A DNA stretch of 64,000 nt from Lachnospiraceae bacterium (lineage in GTDB: Bacteria; Bacillota; Clostridia; Lachnospirales; Lachnospiraceae): NCBI GenBank assembly GCA_014239155.1, contig JAAZZQ010000022.1, positions 62,001 through 126,000 of the forward strand, written 5' to 3'. Shown here piece after piece: positions 8,916-16,926 of this stretch. Numbering within the stretch: the stretch's first letter is position 1; each line of letters opens with the position of its first letter. The position numbers were made by a program, and so were the translations under genes. Under the pieces are notes generated by a model. The model was given only the letters and a program-made list of their open reading frames with translations. It ran no database searches and was not told where the DNA came from.

Positions 8916-10502
8916 TCATAGCGTTTCATTTAATTGTGCTGCAATGCTTCCCAGAAGTTCCCAAGCGGCGTCGCGCTCTCGCTTTTGTTCAGGGGTTAGT
9001 TGCTCATATGGGCAGAGCATAGGATGCTGTCTGTCAATATCGTTTCTGGTGGGACCATAAGTCCAGTTGTAATAAGTGTAAAAACGCAGCCAGCGCGTGT
9101 GGTCTAACCTGCGATATGTATCAAGTACGGTCGCGGACTTTTTGGTCTCACAGTATCTTTGATATGCTTTTTGTGTAATTTGGGGTGTCAGTTCTGTAAT
9201 ATGTTCATCTTGCATAAGAACTCGTATTTTCATAAGAATATGGTCGGCGGCGGTTATCTTTGATTCTCGGTGAAAGGCGTCAAGCTCATCCCAAGTTTTG
9301 GTGGGATAGGAAACAGTTTTACAAAATATCTCATTGATAATAATAGCAGCCTTGTTTAGTGAAGTTCGCATAATCTGGTTTGGCGTGTAGATTTCTTCAT
9401 TTGTTCCAAAATAGGTTACACCGGGCGTTTTTCGATTACTATGCAAGTGAATGTCTCCGCATATTTGGTAGTAGCTGTTTAGGCGCCAATAGATATTCCA
9501 GCCCTCTGGTTCATTATCAGGGCAGATAATAATACGATCAGCCTGCGCCATAACTGCATGGTTCAATTCCCATAATTCCTTATGAAAAATAAGGGAATCG
9601 GTTGTCTCAGATGTTTGGTTTAGAGAAAACGCTTCATGCAAATGATTATGTGTGGCAAGAAATCCCTCTGCATTGCCAAAAATGTGATATGCCACATGCT
9701 GGTCCACAGAGATAATATTGGTTAAAATCGCTCGCTTAAGAATGCAGCGACCATAGTTGCCAAACCCAATAATAACAATTGTCTTTTCCGCATTGCACAG
9801 TGGTTTGGAATGCCAGTATTGTCTAGCGCAGCAGTCATAACTGTGGAAAAAATTAATATTTCCAGAAAGATGATCTTGCCCGTTGGTAGTGCGAGCATAT
9901 ACTTCCACTGGCAATGCGTGCAAATCGACTGCCCGCGAGTTAGTGCCAATATCGTTTTCTTTCATTAAAAAAATTTTACATATAGGACCAATATTTTTCT
10001 TGTGTGCTACAATTCTGGCTGGCGAAGCGTTGATAAACAGGCATGGAAAGTCCGGAAATTCGGTCTGTTCATCGGTCTTTTCTCCAAAAATAATAACGGT
10101 GTCTGGCTCCTCCCGATGAATATTTGCAGCGAGCGTGATGGATTCCACACCGCAGTCTGCAAAGTAGTACCAATTTTTCTTTCGCTGAAAACTAAGTAAA
10201 AAGAGCGGGAGTCCTTCGCTGGTGACAAAGGAAACGGCAGCGCCAAACAGCGTCATCATAATACCTGCGGACATTAGTAGGAAAATAACACCTACTGTTT
10301 TTCCCAAAGGTGTAACTGGTGTTAAGTCGCCATATCCAACTGTGGTTAACGTAACTAGCGAGTACCAAAATGCGTCTTTAAAAGACCGAATTGTCGCTGT
10401 GCTGTCACCATGTTCTGACAGACATAAAATAGTAAGCAGACCAATATAGATTGTAAGCAGAAAAATTGTCATATACAGATAGATTTTATGTTTTCTTTTC
10501 AT
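8916..10502 (-). CDS. Two-TM potassium channel with Rossmann (TrkA/RCK-like) and RyR domains
   Basis: A 528-residue membrane protein. The first helix is near residues 8-28; a pore helix and selectivity filter (TLTTVGYGDLTP) lie near 50-62, then a second helix to about 90. A cytoplasmic part contains VIIGFGNYGRCI near 235, a nucleotide-binding Rossmann motif of TrkA-N/RCK type, and possibly an earlier degenerate Rossmann unit at 110-220. Residues about 395-415 hold AADHILMKIRVL. The C-terminus from about 450 (HTRWLRFYTYYNWTYGP, then HPMLCPYEQLTPEQKRERD) reads as an RyR domain. It should be a K+ channel gated by a nucleotide-type ligand. Its start overlaps the 56-residue ORF upstream by ATGA, so the two are translationally coupled. 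Confidence 0.85.
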   Translation of the reverse strand: MKRKHKIYLYMTIFLLTIYIGLLTILCLSEHGDSTATIRSFKDAFWYSLVTLTTVGYGDLTPVTPLGKTVGVIFLLMSAGIMMTLFGAAVSFVTSEGLPLFLLSFQRKKNWYYFADCGVESITLAANIHREEPDTVIIFGEKTDEQTEFPDFPCLFINASPARIVAHKKNIGPICKIFLMKENDIGTNSRAVDLHALPVEVYARTTNGQDHLSGNINFFHSYDCCARQYWHSKPLCNAEKTIVIIGFGNYGRCILKRAILTNIISVDQHVAYHIFGNAEGFLATHNHLHEAFSLNQTSETTDSLIFHKELWELNHAVMAQADRIIICPDNEPEGWNIYWRLNSYYQICGDIHLHSNRKTPGVTYFGTNEEIYTPNQIMRTSLNKAAIIINEIFCKTVSYPTKTWDELDAFHRESKITAADHILMKIRVLMQDEHITELTPQITQKAYQRYCETKKSATVLDTYRRLDHTRWLRFYTYYNWTYGPTRNDIDRQHPMLCPYEQLTPEQKRERDAAWELLGSIAAQLNETL

Positions 10503-10669
10503 AGGGTTTGGTCTCCTATTTTAAGAAAATGGCTGTCTGTAATGCAAAAAGTCTCTTGACGAAAAGACAAACGACAGACAGGTCGCTTGCTTGCATCCTG
10601 AATCTCATTTACAATTTCTTGACAGCATTGAATTTTTTCCAGATTTGTCTGTTCTGTTGCATTTTGCAT
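10499..10669 (-). CDS. Small 56-residue protein coupled to the potassium channel gene
   Basis: An ATG at 10669 with a strong GGAGGA site seven bases upstream opens a 56-codon frame that ends in TGA at 10501-10499, overlapping the channel ATG by four bases. The protein is soluble and acidic to neutral, begins MQNATEQTNLEKIQCC, and contains four cysteines (two adjacent, then PVC and FCI). No family was recognised. A good promoter (10776-10804) lies upstream, so this is the first gene of the channel operon. It may be a regulatory subunit or a leader peptide that sets channel translation. The coding call rests on the ribosome site, the coupling and the promoter. Confidence 0.65.
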   Translation of the reverse strand: MQNATEQTNLEKIQCCQEIVNEIQDASKRPVCRLSFRQETFCITDSHFLKIGDQTL

Positions 10670-10775
10670 GACAATTTCCTCCGAATTTCTAAATAGATTT
10701 TTTAGAATTTTGTTTGCGCTCGTTTTTGTGGTAGATTAAAAGAGTCGAGAGTCTATAATTGGCTTGATAAGAATC

Positions 10776-10804
10776 ATTATAACACGTAGAAAATTAGGAT
10801 ACAA
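10776..10804 (-). promoter_or_regulatory. Promoter for the small ORF-channel operon
   Basis: On the minus strand TTGTAT (10799-10804) and TATAAT (10776-10781) have a 17-bp spacer. It diverges from the promoter at 10886, with the palindrome at 10828-10856 between them. Confidence 0.6.
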
Positions 10805-10827
10805 TGATATTAAATAGGAATGCGATT

Positions 10828-10856
10828 GTTACAGTTCGGCAAGGCTAAACTGTAAC
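10828..10856. repeat. Minimal GTTACAGTT...AACTGTAAC palindrome
   Basis: Two perfect 9-bp arms flank an 11-base loop (CGGCAAGGCTA). Arms and loop resemble the 3'-terminal hairpin of the dispersed element at 24883-25020, so it may be a minimal copy. It sits exactly between the divergent promoters of the channel operon and the PIN-like gene, and could serve as an operator. A T run follows at 10863. Confidence 0.55.
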
Positions 10857-10885
10857 TGCGATTTTTTAAGGGCTTTATGGGAATA

Positions 10886-10914
10886 TTGCAGACAGGGTAA
10901 TTCCGTGATATAAT
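10886..10914 (+). promoter_or_regulatory. Promoter of the PIN/NYN-like gene
   Basis: TTGCAG (10886-10891), a 17-bp spacer and a perfect TATAAT (10909-10914), about 50 bp before the start codon. Confidence 0.65.
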
Positions 10915-10967
10915 ATTTCCCATGAGTGGATAAGGAACTGTAGAAAGTGAGAGGAATACGCAAAACT

Positions 10968-11606
10968 ATGAACTATTATTTTATTGACTATGAAAATGTT
11001 CATGCAGATGGTTTTATTGGGATAGAAAACTTAGGTGCAGATGATATTATCTGTGTGATGTATACAGAACAGAGCAAGACATTTTCACTGGAGTTGGTGG
11101 AGAAGATTCTAAGACAGAAGGCAAAATTGGAGTCTTATAAGGCGGGAACAGGCGCCAAAAATTCACTAGATTTTCAGCTGGCGTCTTATCTGGGCTATAT
11201 GATTGCAAAAAGTGAGGATGCAGAAGATTGCTTTTATATTGTATCGCGGGATACAGGATTTAATCATCTAGTTGATTTCTGGGCAGAACGCAATGTCAAG
11301 GTAAAAAGGGTCGCTAATTTTGAAGGTGGTGAGAAAGATTCCAAGACGTTAATGTTTACAGAACAACCAAAATCAAAAGTAAAGAGCAAATCAAAAGTTT
11401 CTGATTCAAATAAAGCGACAAAGGAAGAACTTTTGCAGTATCTTACGGAGGAAGAATATTCGGACAAGATACTTGAGATATTTAATAGCTACAAGACAAA
11501 AGTAGCAATCAATAATGGTCTCAGCAAGGAGTTTCGAGATAGTCAAAAGAGCAGTGCAATCTATAAAAAATTAAAAGCTCTCTTAAAAGAGAAACAGAAA
11601 TCTTAG
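10968..11606 (+). CDS. PIN/NYN-like domain protein
   Basis: A protein of about 212 residues. The first 110 residues form a PIN-like nuclease fold: MNYYFIDYENVH supplies the first acidic residues, NSLDFQLASYLGY the middle Asp, and SRDTGFNHLVDFW the last acidic motif. This pattern is common in small clostridial PIN/NYN proteins. A Lys/Ser-rich linker (about 130-150) leads to a helical C-terminal tail of unknown role, with KKLKALLKEKQ at the end. RNA cleavage is likely from the family, but the target is unknown. A GTG start at 10947 is also possible; the ATG was chosen because the domain starts right there. Its promoter diverges from that of the channel operon. Confidence 0.75.
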   Translation: MNYYFIDYENVHADGFIGIENLGADDIICVMYTEQSKTFSLELVEKILRQKAKLESYKAGTGAKNSLDFQLASYLGYMIAKSEDAEDCFYIVSRDTGFNHLVDFWAERNVKVKRVANFEGGEKDSKTLMFTEQPKSKVKSKSKVSDSNKATKEELLQYLTEEEYSDKILEIFNSYKTKVAINNGLSKEFRDSQKSSAIYKKLKALLKEKQKS

Positions 11607-11708
11607 CGTATGTCTATATTTGGACAAGAAATCCAATGACATTTTAGTATAATACAAGTATGATAATAGCATTATGAAATGAAAGTACAGCAGGGAGGTT
11701 ATAGGTGT

Positions 11709-12038
11709 ATGAGCGATAAGATTTTTTCTTCTCTTGATATGATAATGACAGGACAGATACTAAAAAATAATATAAAGAAATGTGGTTACACAGTGCGGCA
11801 AATTCAGAAATTGTTGAACTTGTCCTGCCCACAGCCAATTTACAGGTGGATGCGGGGCCGTACAATGCCATCTCTTGACAATCTGTATATGCTAAGCTCT
11901 ATTTTAGGGACCCATATGGAGGATTTGCTGCTGCCAAAGCAGGATGAAGTATGGCTGCTCCAATGGGGAGAAAATCGGGAGGAAAGCCGCCGTTTAAGGG
12001 CATATGATCAGCGAAAAGAACAGCTATTTCATAAGTGA
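11709..12038 (+). CDS. XRE-type helix-turn-helix regulator
   Basis: A 109-residue protein with a Cro/CI-like DNA-binding domain at about residues 14-70: the segments TVRQIQKLLNLSCPQPIYRW and TMPSLDNLYMLSSILG form the helix-turn-helix and following helix. A short charged tail follows. GGGAGG lies ten bases before the ATG at 11709; the open frame from 11679 has no such site. Its 3' end overlaps or touches the next acetyltransferase gene, so the two are probably co-transcribed. Its target is unknown. Confidence 0.8.
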   Translation: MSDKIFSSLDMIMTGQILKNNIKKCGYTVRQIQKLLNLSCPQPIYRWMRGRTMPSLDNLYMLSSILGTHMEDLLLPKQDEVWLLQWGENREESRRLRAYDQRKEQLFHK

Positions 12039-12780
12039 GGAAACAGAACATATGGAAACAGAGCATGAAGTCATAATTACAGAAAATGCAGAAGCCGCTC
12101 AGTATTATGCCATTAATCAGATTCCCTATGTTGTCTGGCTCAATGAAAGGAATAGGGAACAGCATTTTCCAAGCGGTTCTTATTGTGTTGAGCGATTGAG
12201 TGACATTGACGCACGTTATCTAGATAGAGTGTATAGACGCGTCAAAGGGATTCCTTGGGATATTACGGAGACACCACGCTTGCGCATTCGAGAGATAACA
12301 GTTGAGGATGTACCACAGTTGTATGAGTTATATCGTGATGCAAGCATCACACAGTTTATGGAGCCGCTTTTTGCAGAGCCAGAGCAGGAGATTCTCTATA
12401 CCAAAGAATATATCAAAAATATTTACGGGTTTTATGGTTATGGTATGTGGATAATTGAAAGCAAGGAAAGCGGAAAGGTTATGGGAAGAGCTGGTCTGGA
12501 ATACAAGGAGGGGTTCGATGGATTAGAATTAGGGTTTATGCTGGGAGTAGCATACCAGCATAAAGGTTTTGCGTATGAGGCGTGCAGTGCCATTCTTTCT
12601 TATGGAATTACAGAGCTGGAACAAAAGACATACTGTTCTTTTGTTGACAAAGACAATAAAGCATCCATTCGACTGTGTGAGCGGCTGGGATTTGAACAGC
12701 ATGGAAAAGTGCTGCTACATAATTTCGACGGATTGATGGTGGAAAAGGAATATTTGCAATATAAATATAGTGCAAATTAA
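12004..12780 (+). CDS. GNAT acetyltransferase with a degenerate HAD-like N-terminus
   Basis: A 258-residue protein (242 if the ATG at 12052 is used; a GAGG precedes that one). Residues about 20-95 (VIITENAEAAQYYAINQIPYVVWL and YLDRVYRRVKGIPWDI) resemble the HAD-like N-terminal piece seen in clostridial GNAT fusions; catalytic HAD residues are not evident. From RLRIREITVEDVPQLYELY onward it is a GNAT fold, with the acetyl-CoA loop region YQHKGFAYEACSAIL near residue 190 and the terminal DKDNKASIRLCERLGF motif. This resembles RimJ/RimL-type enzymes; the acceptor is unknown. It directly follows the XRE gene. Confidence 0.85.
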   Translation: MISEKNSYFISEETEHMETEHEVIITENAEAAQYYAINQIPYVVWLNERNREQHFPSGSYCVERLSDIDARYLDRVYRRVKGIPWDITETPRLRIREITVEDVPQLYELYRDASITQFMEPLFAEPEQEILYTKEYIKNIYGFYGYGMWIIESKESGKVMGRAGLEYKEGFDGLELGFMLGVAYQHKGFAYEACSAILSYGITELEQKTYCSFVDKDNKASIRLCERLGFEQHGKVLLHNFDGLMVEKEYLQYKYSAN

Positions 12781-12898
12781 ACAAAAATTATAAGGAAATA
12801 TTGTGCTTTCTAATTGATATAGTGCACAGAAGAAACAATATATTGTACAAAGGTGCATTGTTTAATATATCCATTGGAGATGGCATACAATAAAATAT

Positions 12899-12927
12899 TT
12901 GACAGGATAACTGTCAAGTGGTAATAT
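12899..12927 (+). promoter_or_regulatory. Consensus promoter of the Amt-PII gene with an overlapping inverted repeat
   Basis: TTGACA (12899-12904), a 17-bp spacer and TATAAT-like TAATAT (12922-12927). An inverted repeat TTGACAG-GATAA-CTGTCAA (12899-12917) covers the -35 and the front of the spacer and could be an operator. The predicted transcript would start near 12934, only about 8 nt before a terminator-like hairpin. Confidence 0.7.
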
Positions 12928-12942
12928 ATGTCACATGAAGCA

Positions 12943-12980
12943 AAGGTGCTGCGGGAGATATTCCCATAGCACCTTTTTTT
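12943..12980 (+). terminator. Leader terminator hairpin upstream of the Amt-PII gene
   Basis: AAGGTGCT pairs with AGCACCTT and GGGA with TCCC further in, with a small internal loop, followed by seven T. It lies between the promoter at 12899-12927 and the start codon at 13011. It looks like an attenuator that must be bypassed for ammonium transporter expression, or a protective 5' hairpin. Confidence 0.65.
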
Positions 12981-13010
12981 CGTTTTAGAGAATAAAAAGA
13001 GGAGGAGATT

Positions 13011-14810
13011 ATGATGACAGAATTACAGGAATTGTTGGAGGCTGTAAATGGTGAGATTTATGGTGTATGGTTTTTGATTGGCGCTGCGTTGGTATTCTGG
13101 ATGCAGGCGGGATTTGCAATGGTGGAGGCAGGCTTTACCAGAGCAAAAAACACAGGAAACATTATTATGAAAAATCTAATGGATTTCTGTATTGGCACAT
13201 GTACTTTTATTTTGATTGGATTTGGATTGTTACTTGGCGAGGATTTATTGGGATTTATCGGAAAGCCTGGTTTTGATATTTTCACAAACTACGCGGATTT
13301 TGATTGGTCAAATTTTGTATTTAACTTGGTATTTTGTGCCACTACAGCAACGATTGTTTCTGGAGCAATGGCAGAGCGCACAAAATTTCTTTCTTACTGT
13401 GTATATTCCGGTGCAATTTCGGCGCTGATTTATCCGGTTGAGGCGCATTGGATTTGGGGCGGAGGTTGGCTTGCCCAGATGGGGTTTCATGATTTTGCGG
13501 GTTCCTGCGCGATACATATGGTAGGCGGCATTAGCGCCCTGATTGGCGCAAAGATTTTGGGACCACGTATCGGTAAGTTTACAAAGGATAAGCAGGGAAA
13601 TATTACAAAAGTAAATGCGTTCCCGGGGCATAATCTTACAATTGGTGCACTTGGAGTTTTTATTCTTTGGCTTGGCTGGTATGGATTTAATGGTGCGGCA
13701 GCAGTTAGTTTACCAGAACTTGGTTCTATTTTTGTGACAACGACAATTTCCCCGGCAATCGCTACGGTTGTGTGTATGGTATTTACTTGGATAAAATATG
13801 GAAAGCCGGATATTTCCATGTGTCTAAATGCATCGCTTGCAGGGCTTGTGGCTATCACAGCAGGCTGTGATGTAACAGATGCTTTTGGTTCAATTGTAAT
13901 TGGTGCAGTAGCTGGGCTTTTGGTGGTGTTTGGCGTATGGTTTTTGGATTATAAGCTGCACATTGATGATCCAGTGGGTGCTGTGGCAGTGCACTGTCTA
14001 AACGGAATCTGGGGAACGATTGCTGTCGGGCTGTTTGCGACAGACACTGCGCCAGCATTTGCAAGAGGATATGGTGACGGTGTGGAGTTTGGTGCAAATC
14101 AGATTTGCGGTACTGGGCTTTTCTATGGTGGCGGTGTGAAACTGTTAGGAATGCAGCTTGCTGGAATGGTCTGTGTGATTCTTTGGACAGTGCTCACAAT
14201 CACAATTACTTTTCTGGTTATCAAAGCACTTTTTGGGCTTCGTGTCAGCGAGGAGGAAGAAATTATTGGGTTAGATGCCACAGAACATGGTTTGCCCTCT
14301 GCCTATGCAGGATTTTCTATGATGGATATCTCAAATAGTATGATTATGGAGGAGAACGAAAACACACAACTTGGACCAGAAAACTATGAGGAAGCTACAG
14401 AGACACAAAAAAATGCTGCGATTAAGGTTGCGCAAGTGGCTATGTCATCAGCTTCTGGAATCTATAAGGTGGTTATTATTGCAAAACTTTCCAGATATGA
14501 TGTGTTGCGCAAAGCAATGAATAGTATTGGTGTGACAGGCATGACAGTGACACAAGTTATGGGGTGTGGTATTCAAAAGGGCGCAGGAGAGAAATATCGT
14601 GGTGCAGAGATTGATGCGACACTGCTTCCGAAGGTGAAAGTCGAAGTGGTGGTGTCAACAATCCCAGTGGCAAAAGTGATAGAATCTGCTAAGGAAGTGC
14701 TTTACACTGGGCATATTGGTGACGGAAAGATTTTCGTATATAATGTTGATAAAGTGGTGAAAATCCGTACAGGAGAAGAGGATATGGCAGCGCTTGCCGA
14801 TGTGGAATAA
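13011..14810 (+). CDS. amt: Ammonium transporter fused to a PII signalling domain
   Basis: A 599-residue fusion. Residues about 10-410 are an Amt/MEP channel with eleven membrane segments; family marks include MQAGFAMVEAGF near 28, GAMAERTKF near 118, VHMVGG-like IHMVGGISALIGA near 168, FNGAAAV near 225 and DDPVGAVAVHCLNGIWGT near 325. After a linker, residues about 478-595 form a PII (GlnB/GlnK) domain starting YKVVIIAKLSRYDVLRKAM, with the T-loop region KGAGEKYRGAEID keeping the usual Tyr. The domain ends GDGKIFVYNVDKVVKIRTGE. The PII part should sense ATP/ADP and 2-oxoglutarate and block the channel in cis. Such fusions are known but uncommon. Confidence 0.93.
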   Translation: MMTELQELLEAVNGEIYGVWFLIGAALVFWMQAGFAMVEAGFTRAKNTGNIIMKNLMDFCIGTCTFILIGFGLLLGEDLLGFIGKPGFDIFTNYADFDWSNFVFNLVFCATTATIVSGAMAERTKFLSYCVYSGAISALIYPVEAHWIWGGGWLAQMGFHDFAGSCAIHMVGGISALIGAKILGPRIGKFTKDKQGNITKVNAFPGHNLTIGALGVFILWLGWYGFNGAAAVSLPELGSIFVTTTISPAIATVVCMVFTWIKYGKPDISMCLNASLAGLVAITAGCDVTDAFGSIVIGAVAGLLVVFGVWFLDYKLHIDDPVGAVAVHCLNGIWGTIAVGLFATDTAPAFARGYGDGVEFGANQICGTGLFYGGGVKLLGMQLAGMVCVILWTVLTITITFLVIKALFGLRVSEEEEIIGLDATEHGLPSAYAGFSMMDISNSMIMEENENTQLGPENYEEATETQKNAAIKVAQVAMSSASGIYKVVIIAKLSRYDVLRKAMNSIGVTGMTVTQVMGCGIQKGAGEKYRGAEIDATLLPKVKVEVVVSTIPVAKVIESAKEVLYTGHIGDGKIFVYNVDKVVKIRTGEEDMAALADVE

Positions 14811-14821
14811 TTTATTGTGTT

Positions 14822-14872
14822 ACGCATAAAACCCAAGAAAAACCCTATGAGTTTTTCTTGGGTTTTATGCGT
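14822..14872. terminator. Perfect 22-bp inverted repeat, bidirectional terminator
   Basis: Arms 14822-14843 and 14851-14872 are perfect complements around a 7-nt loop. A GC-rich core (CCCAAG/CTTGGG) is followed on each strand by TTTTATGCG, so it can stop both the Amt-PII transcript and the converging HD-GYP transcript. The same tail follows the terminator at 47008. Confidence 0.85.
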
Positions 14873-14891
14873 AGACCTGTGCAAAAGAAAT
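14863..14891 (+). repeat. Terminator-linked repeat, copy 1
   Basis: TTTTATGCGTAGAC followed by CTGTGCAAAAGAAAT. Related copies follow the terminators at 47041 and 56297. This copy runs up to the stop codon of the HD-GYP gene. Confidence 0.6.
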
Positions 14892-16067
14892 TTATATAAT
14901 CGTCTCAATAGAAATATTTTTCCGGTTGGAAAGCTGCAAGATGCTGTGGTAATAGTTTTGCTGCAGGTCAATAATCTCATTGTTTTGCGTGTGGATAACA
15001 GGTCTGGAATAGTGGTTGGGATTAATAAATATAACATTTCCCTCCATGCCATTGCTGAGAGTAACTCTGTGGTTGAGATAAGAGTTGGACACGTTCTCAA
15101 GAAAGGTAAGGATATATTTCATGTCATATTTTTGAATTCCATCATCCTCAAAGTACTTAATGACTGTAAAAGGACACATCGCGGTGTGATATACTCGCTC
15201 GCTTGTCATGGCATCAAAGATATCGGCAATGGTAACAATCTTGGAGAAACGGTCAATTTCGTCTCCGGTCAGACCATAGGGATATCCACTTCCATCACAT
15301 TTTTCATGGTGCATCAGCGCAGTGTTTTTTACCGCTTCTGGGATATTGTGATACTTTCCTAGCAGGTGATATCCCTCTGTTGTGTGCGTCTTGACAATTT
15401 CAAATTCATCCCGTGTAAGTTTCCCGGGCTTACGCAAGATTCCACTAGGGAGCATAAATTTACCAATATCATGGAACAGACCGCAGGCTGTAGCCATCAT
15501 CTGATCTGCTTCCGAAAAGTGTAGCCAGCGCGCAAGGACATTTGCAATTAGCGCAACGTCAATACAGTGTGCATAGATGGAATCTTTGATGTTGTGCATG
15601 TTAAGAAGCATATCAAAGACACTGACTTCATTTTTGTCCTGATACAAAAGCGCCATCGTCTCTTTTAATAATTCGTTTGCATGAAATGGTTCATTGCGGT
15701 ATAGTGATTTCATAAGGCTATTTTGATAGTGTTCGGCGCACCGTTCAAAATCATGGGAAAAGTGCTGAAACTGTTTGCTCTCCCTAATTTTCTCCTTGTT
15801 GGATTGATTGTTTAAGGTCGCCGTGGGGGAATCTACTGTAAGGAGATTTTGACCCGCAGATGCCATTGGAGAAGACAGTCCTAGGAGAAGGTCACTTTTT
15901 AAATTGTCTTCAATATTAGCATAGTATATAGAATATCCTTCCAATCGTGATATAATATTTTCCGTGAGAACCACGCCTTTTGGAATGAGAGTCTTTTGGT
16001 TGTGTATCAGAATGTCTTCCGCAGTTATCATACCAGGTGTAAGTTCTGCAATAGGGATTTGTATCAT
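14892..16067 (-). CDS. HD-GYP domain cyclic-di-nucleotide phosphodiesterase
   Basis: A 391-residue cytoplasmic protein. Residues about 120-330 carry the HD-GYP fold: DMLLNMHNIKDSIYAHC, then GLFHDIGKFMLPSGIL (HD motif), HHEKCDGSGYPYGLTGDEI (GYP motif) and VTIADIFDAMTSERVYH. The N-terminal 110 residues (PIAELTPGMITAEDI) have the DUF3391-like opening often seen in this group, and a variable C-terminal tail follows. All metal-binding residues look intact, so hydrolysis of c-di-GMP, or a related cyclic dinucleotide, is expected. With three chemoreceptors in the window, a role in motility/adhesion control is plausible. It converges on the Amt-PII gene at a shared terminator. Confidence 0.92.
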   Translation of the reverse strand: MIQIPIAELTPGMITAEDILIHNQKTLIPKGVVLTENIISRLEGYSIYYANIEDNLKSDLLLGLSSPMASAGQNLLTVDSPTATLNNQSNKEKIRESKQFQHFSHDFERCAEHYQNSLMKSLYRNEPFHANELLKETMALLYQDKNEVSVFDMLLNMHNIKDSIYAHCIDVALIANVLARWLHFSEADQMMATACGLFHDIGKFMLPSGILRKPGKLTRDEFEIVKTHTTEGYHLLGKYHNIPEAVKNTALMHHEKCDGSGYPYGLTGDEIDRFSKIVTIADIFDAMTSERVYHTAMCPFTVIKYFEDDGIQKYDMKYILTFLENVSNSYLNHRVTLSNGMEGNVIFINPNHYSRPVIHTQNNEIIDLQQNYYHSILQLSNRKNISIETII

Positions 16068-16137
16068 AAACCGCCCCCCTTTCTAATTTCATTTTAGCTG
16101 TTCATAAGAAAAAAGTCAAATATTAGGAGGTAATTAT

Positions 16138-16752
16138 ATGAAAAAGTACACCAATATCCACAAATTATCTGATAACAAGTTTCTCAATTTATTTAAACTG
16201 GATGCTCTGACAGATAGTGGTCGTCCATTCGATTATTTTTTTGTGTCTCGCAGAAAGGCAGACGAAATTAAATTGCTGACAGGGGACAGCGCGGCAGAAG
16301 GAGTTGTCATCTATCCAATTTTAAAGGAAAATCCGGAGAAAATCGTTTTGATTCGGCAGTATCGTTACCCGCTGGGAGATTATTTGTATGAGTTTCCAGC
16401 AGGACTAATTGACGCGGGCGAGACTCCTGATATGGCAGCAATACGAGAGATGAAAGAGGAGACAGGGCTTTCTTTTGAGGTCTATACAGGGGGAGATGCG
16501 GCATATAGGCGCTCATTTTTTATGGGGGCTGGCTTCACAGATGAGAGTTGTAATGCAGTTTTTGGGTATGCTAGTGGTACCATCAGCCGTAAGGAAATGG
16601 AAGATACAGAGTCAATACAGGTAATAATTGTGGACAAACTTGAGGCGAAACGCATTTTGAAAGAGGAAAAAGTTTCTCTCAGGGCGGCCTATTTGCTGAT
16701 AAATTTTTTGCATGCGAAGCAAAGTGCACCATTTGCATTTTTAGAGGAATGA
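16138..16752 (+). CDS. NUDIX hydrolase, ADP-ribose pyrophosphatase type
   Basis: A 204-residue enzyme with a complete Nudix box GLIDAGETPDMAAIREMKEETGL near residues 99-121. The preceding RQYRYPLGDYLYEFPAG is typical of ADP-ribose/sugar-nucleotide pyrophosphatases. It probably cleaves ADP-ribose or a related nucleoside diphosphate derivative to nucleoside monophosphate plus a phosphate product. GGAGG precedes the ATG by eight bases. It stands alone, divergent from the HD-GYP gene with a 70-bp gap. The exact substrate cannot be fixed. Confidence 0.9.
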   Translation: MKKYTNIHKLSDNKFLNLFKLDALTDSGRPFDYFFVSRRKADEIKLLTGDSAAEGVVIYPILKENPEKIVLIRQYRYPLGDYLYEFPAGLIDAGETPDMAAIREMKEETGLSFEVYTGGDAAYRRSFFMGAGFTDESCNAVFGYASGTISRKEMEDTESIQVIIVDKLEAKRILKEEKVSLRAAYLLINFLHAKQSAPFAFLEE

Positions 16753-16809
16753 GTTGTTATTATGAGCGGCTTTCATACCCGTGGACAGTAACAAATGGTA
16801 ACAATGAAT

Positions 16810-16838
16810 TTGACATTTAATTGAGCATAAACTATACT
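16810..16838 (+). promoter_or_regulatory. Promoter of the LacI-type gene at 16927
   Basis: TTGACA (16810-16815), a 17-bp spacer and TATACT (16833-16838). Just upstream, GTAACAAATG and GTAACAATG form a tandem direct repeat (from 16788). Confidence 0.65.
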
Positions 16839-16926
16839 ATTGTATATAATTGTAGAAACAGTTTATAAAAAATCAACAAATAAAAAAAGTCTGATATGAT
16901 GACTGGAAAGGGGCAGGATTCTACAG

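Noticed and set aside
12899-12980. ANTAR-type antitermination leader
   Set aside because: The first hairpin has a 5-nt loop, lies over the promoter rather than in the transcript, and no second hexaloop hairpin was found.
14817-15362. A 181-codon plus-strand frame
   Set aside because: It runs antisense through the HD-GYP gene and starts inside the perfect terminator inverted repeat.
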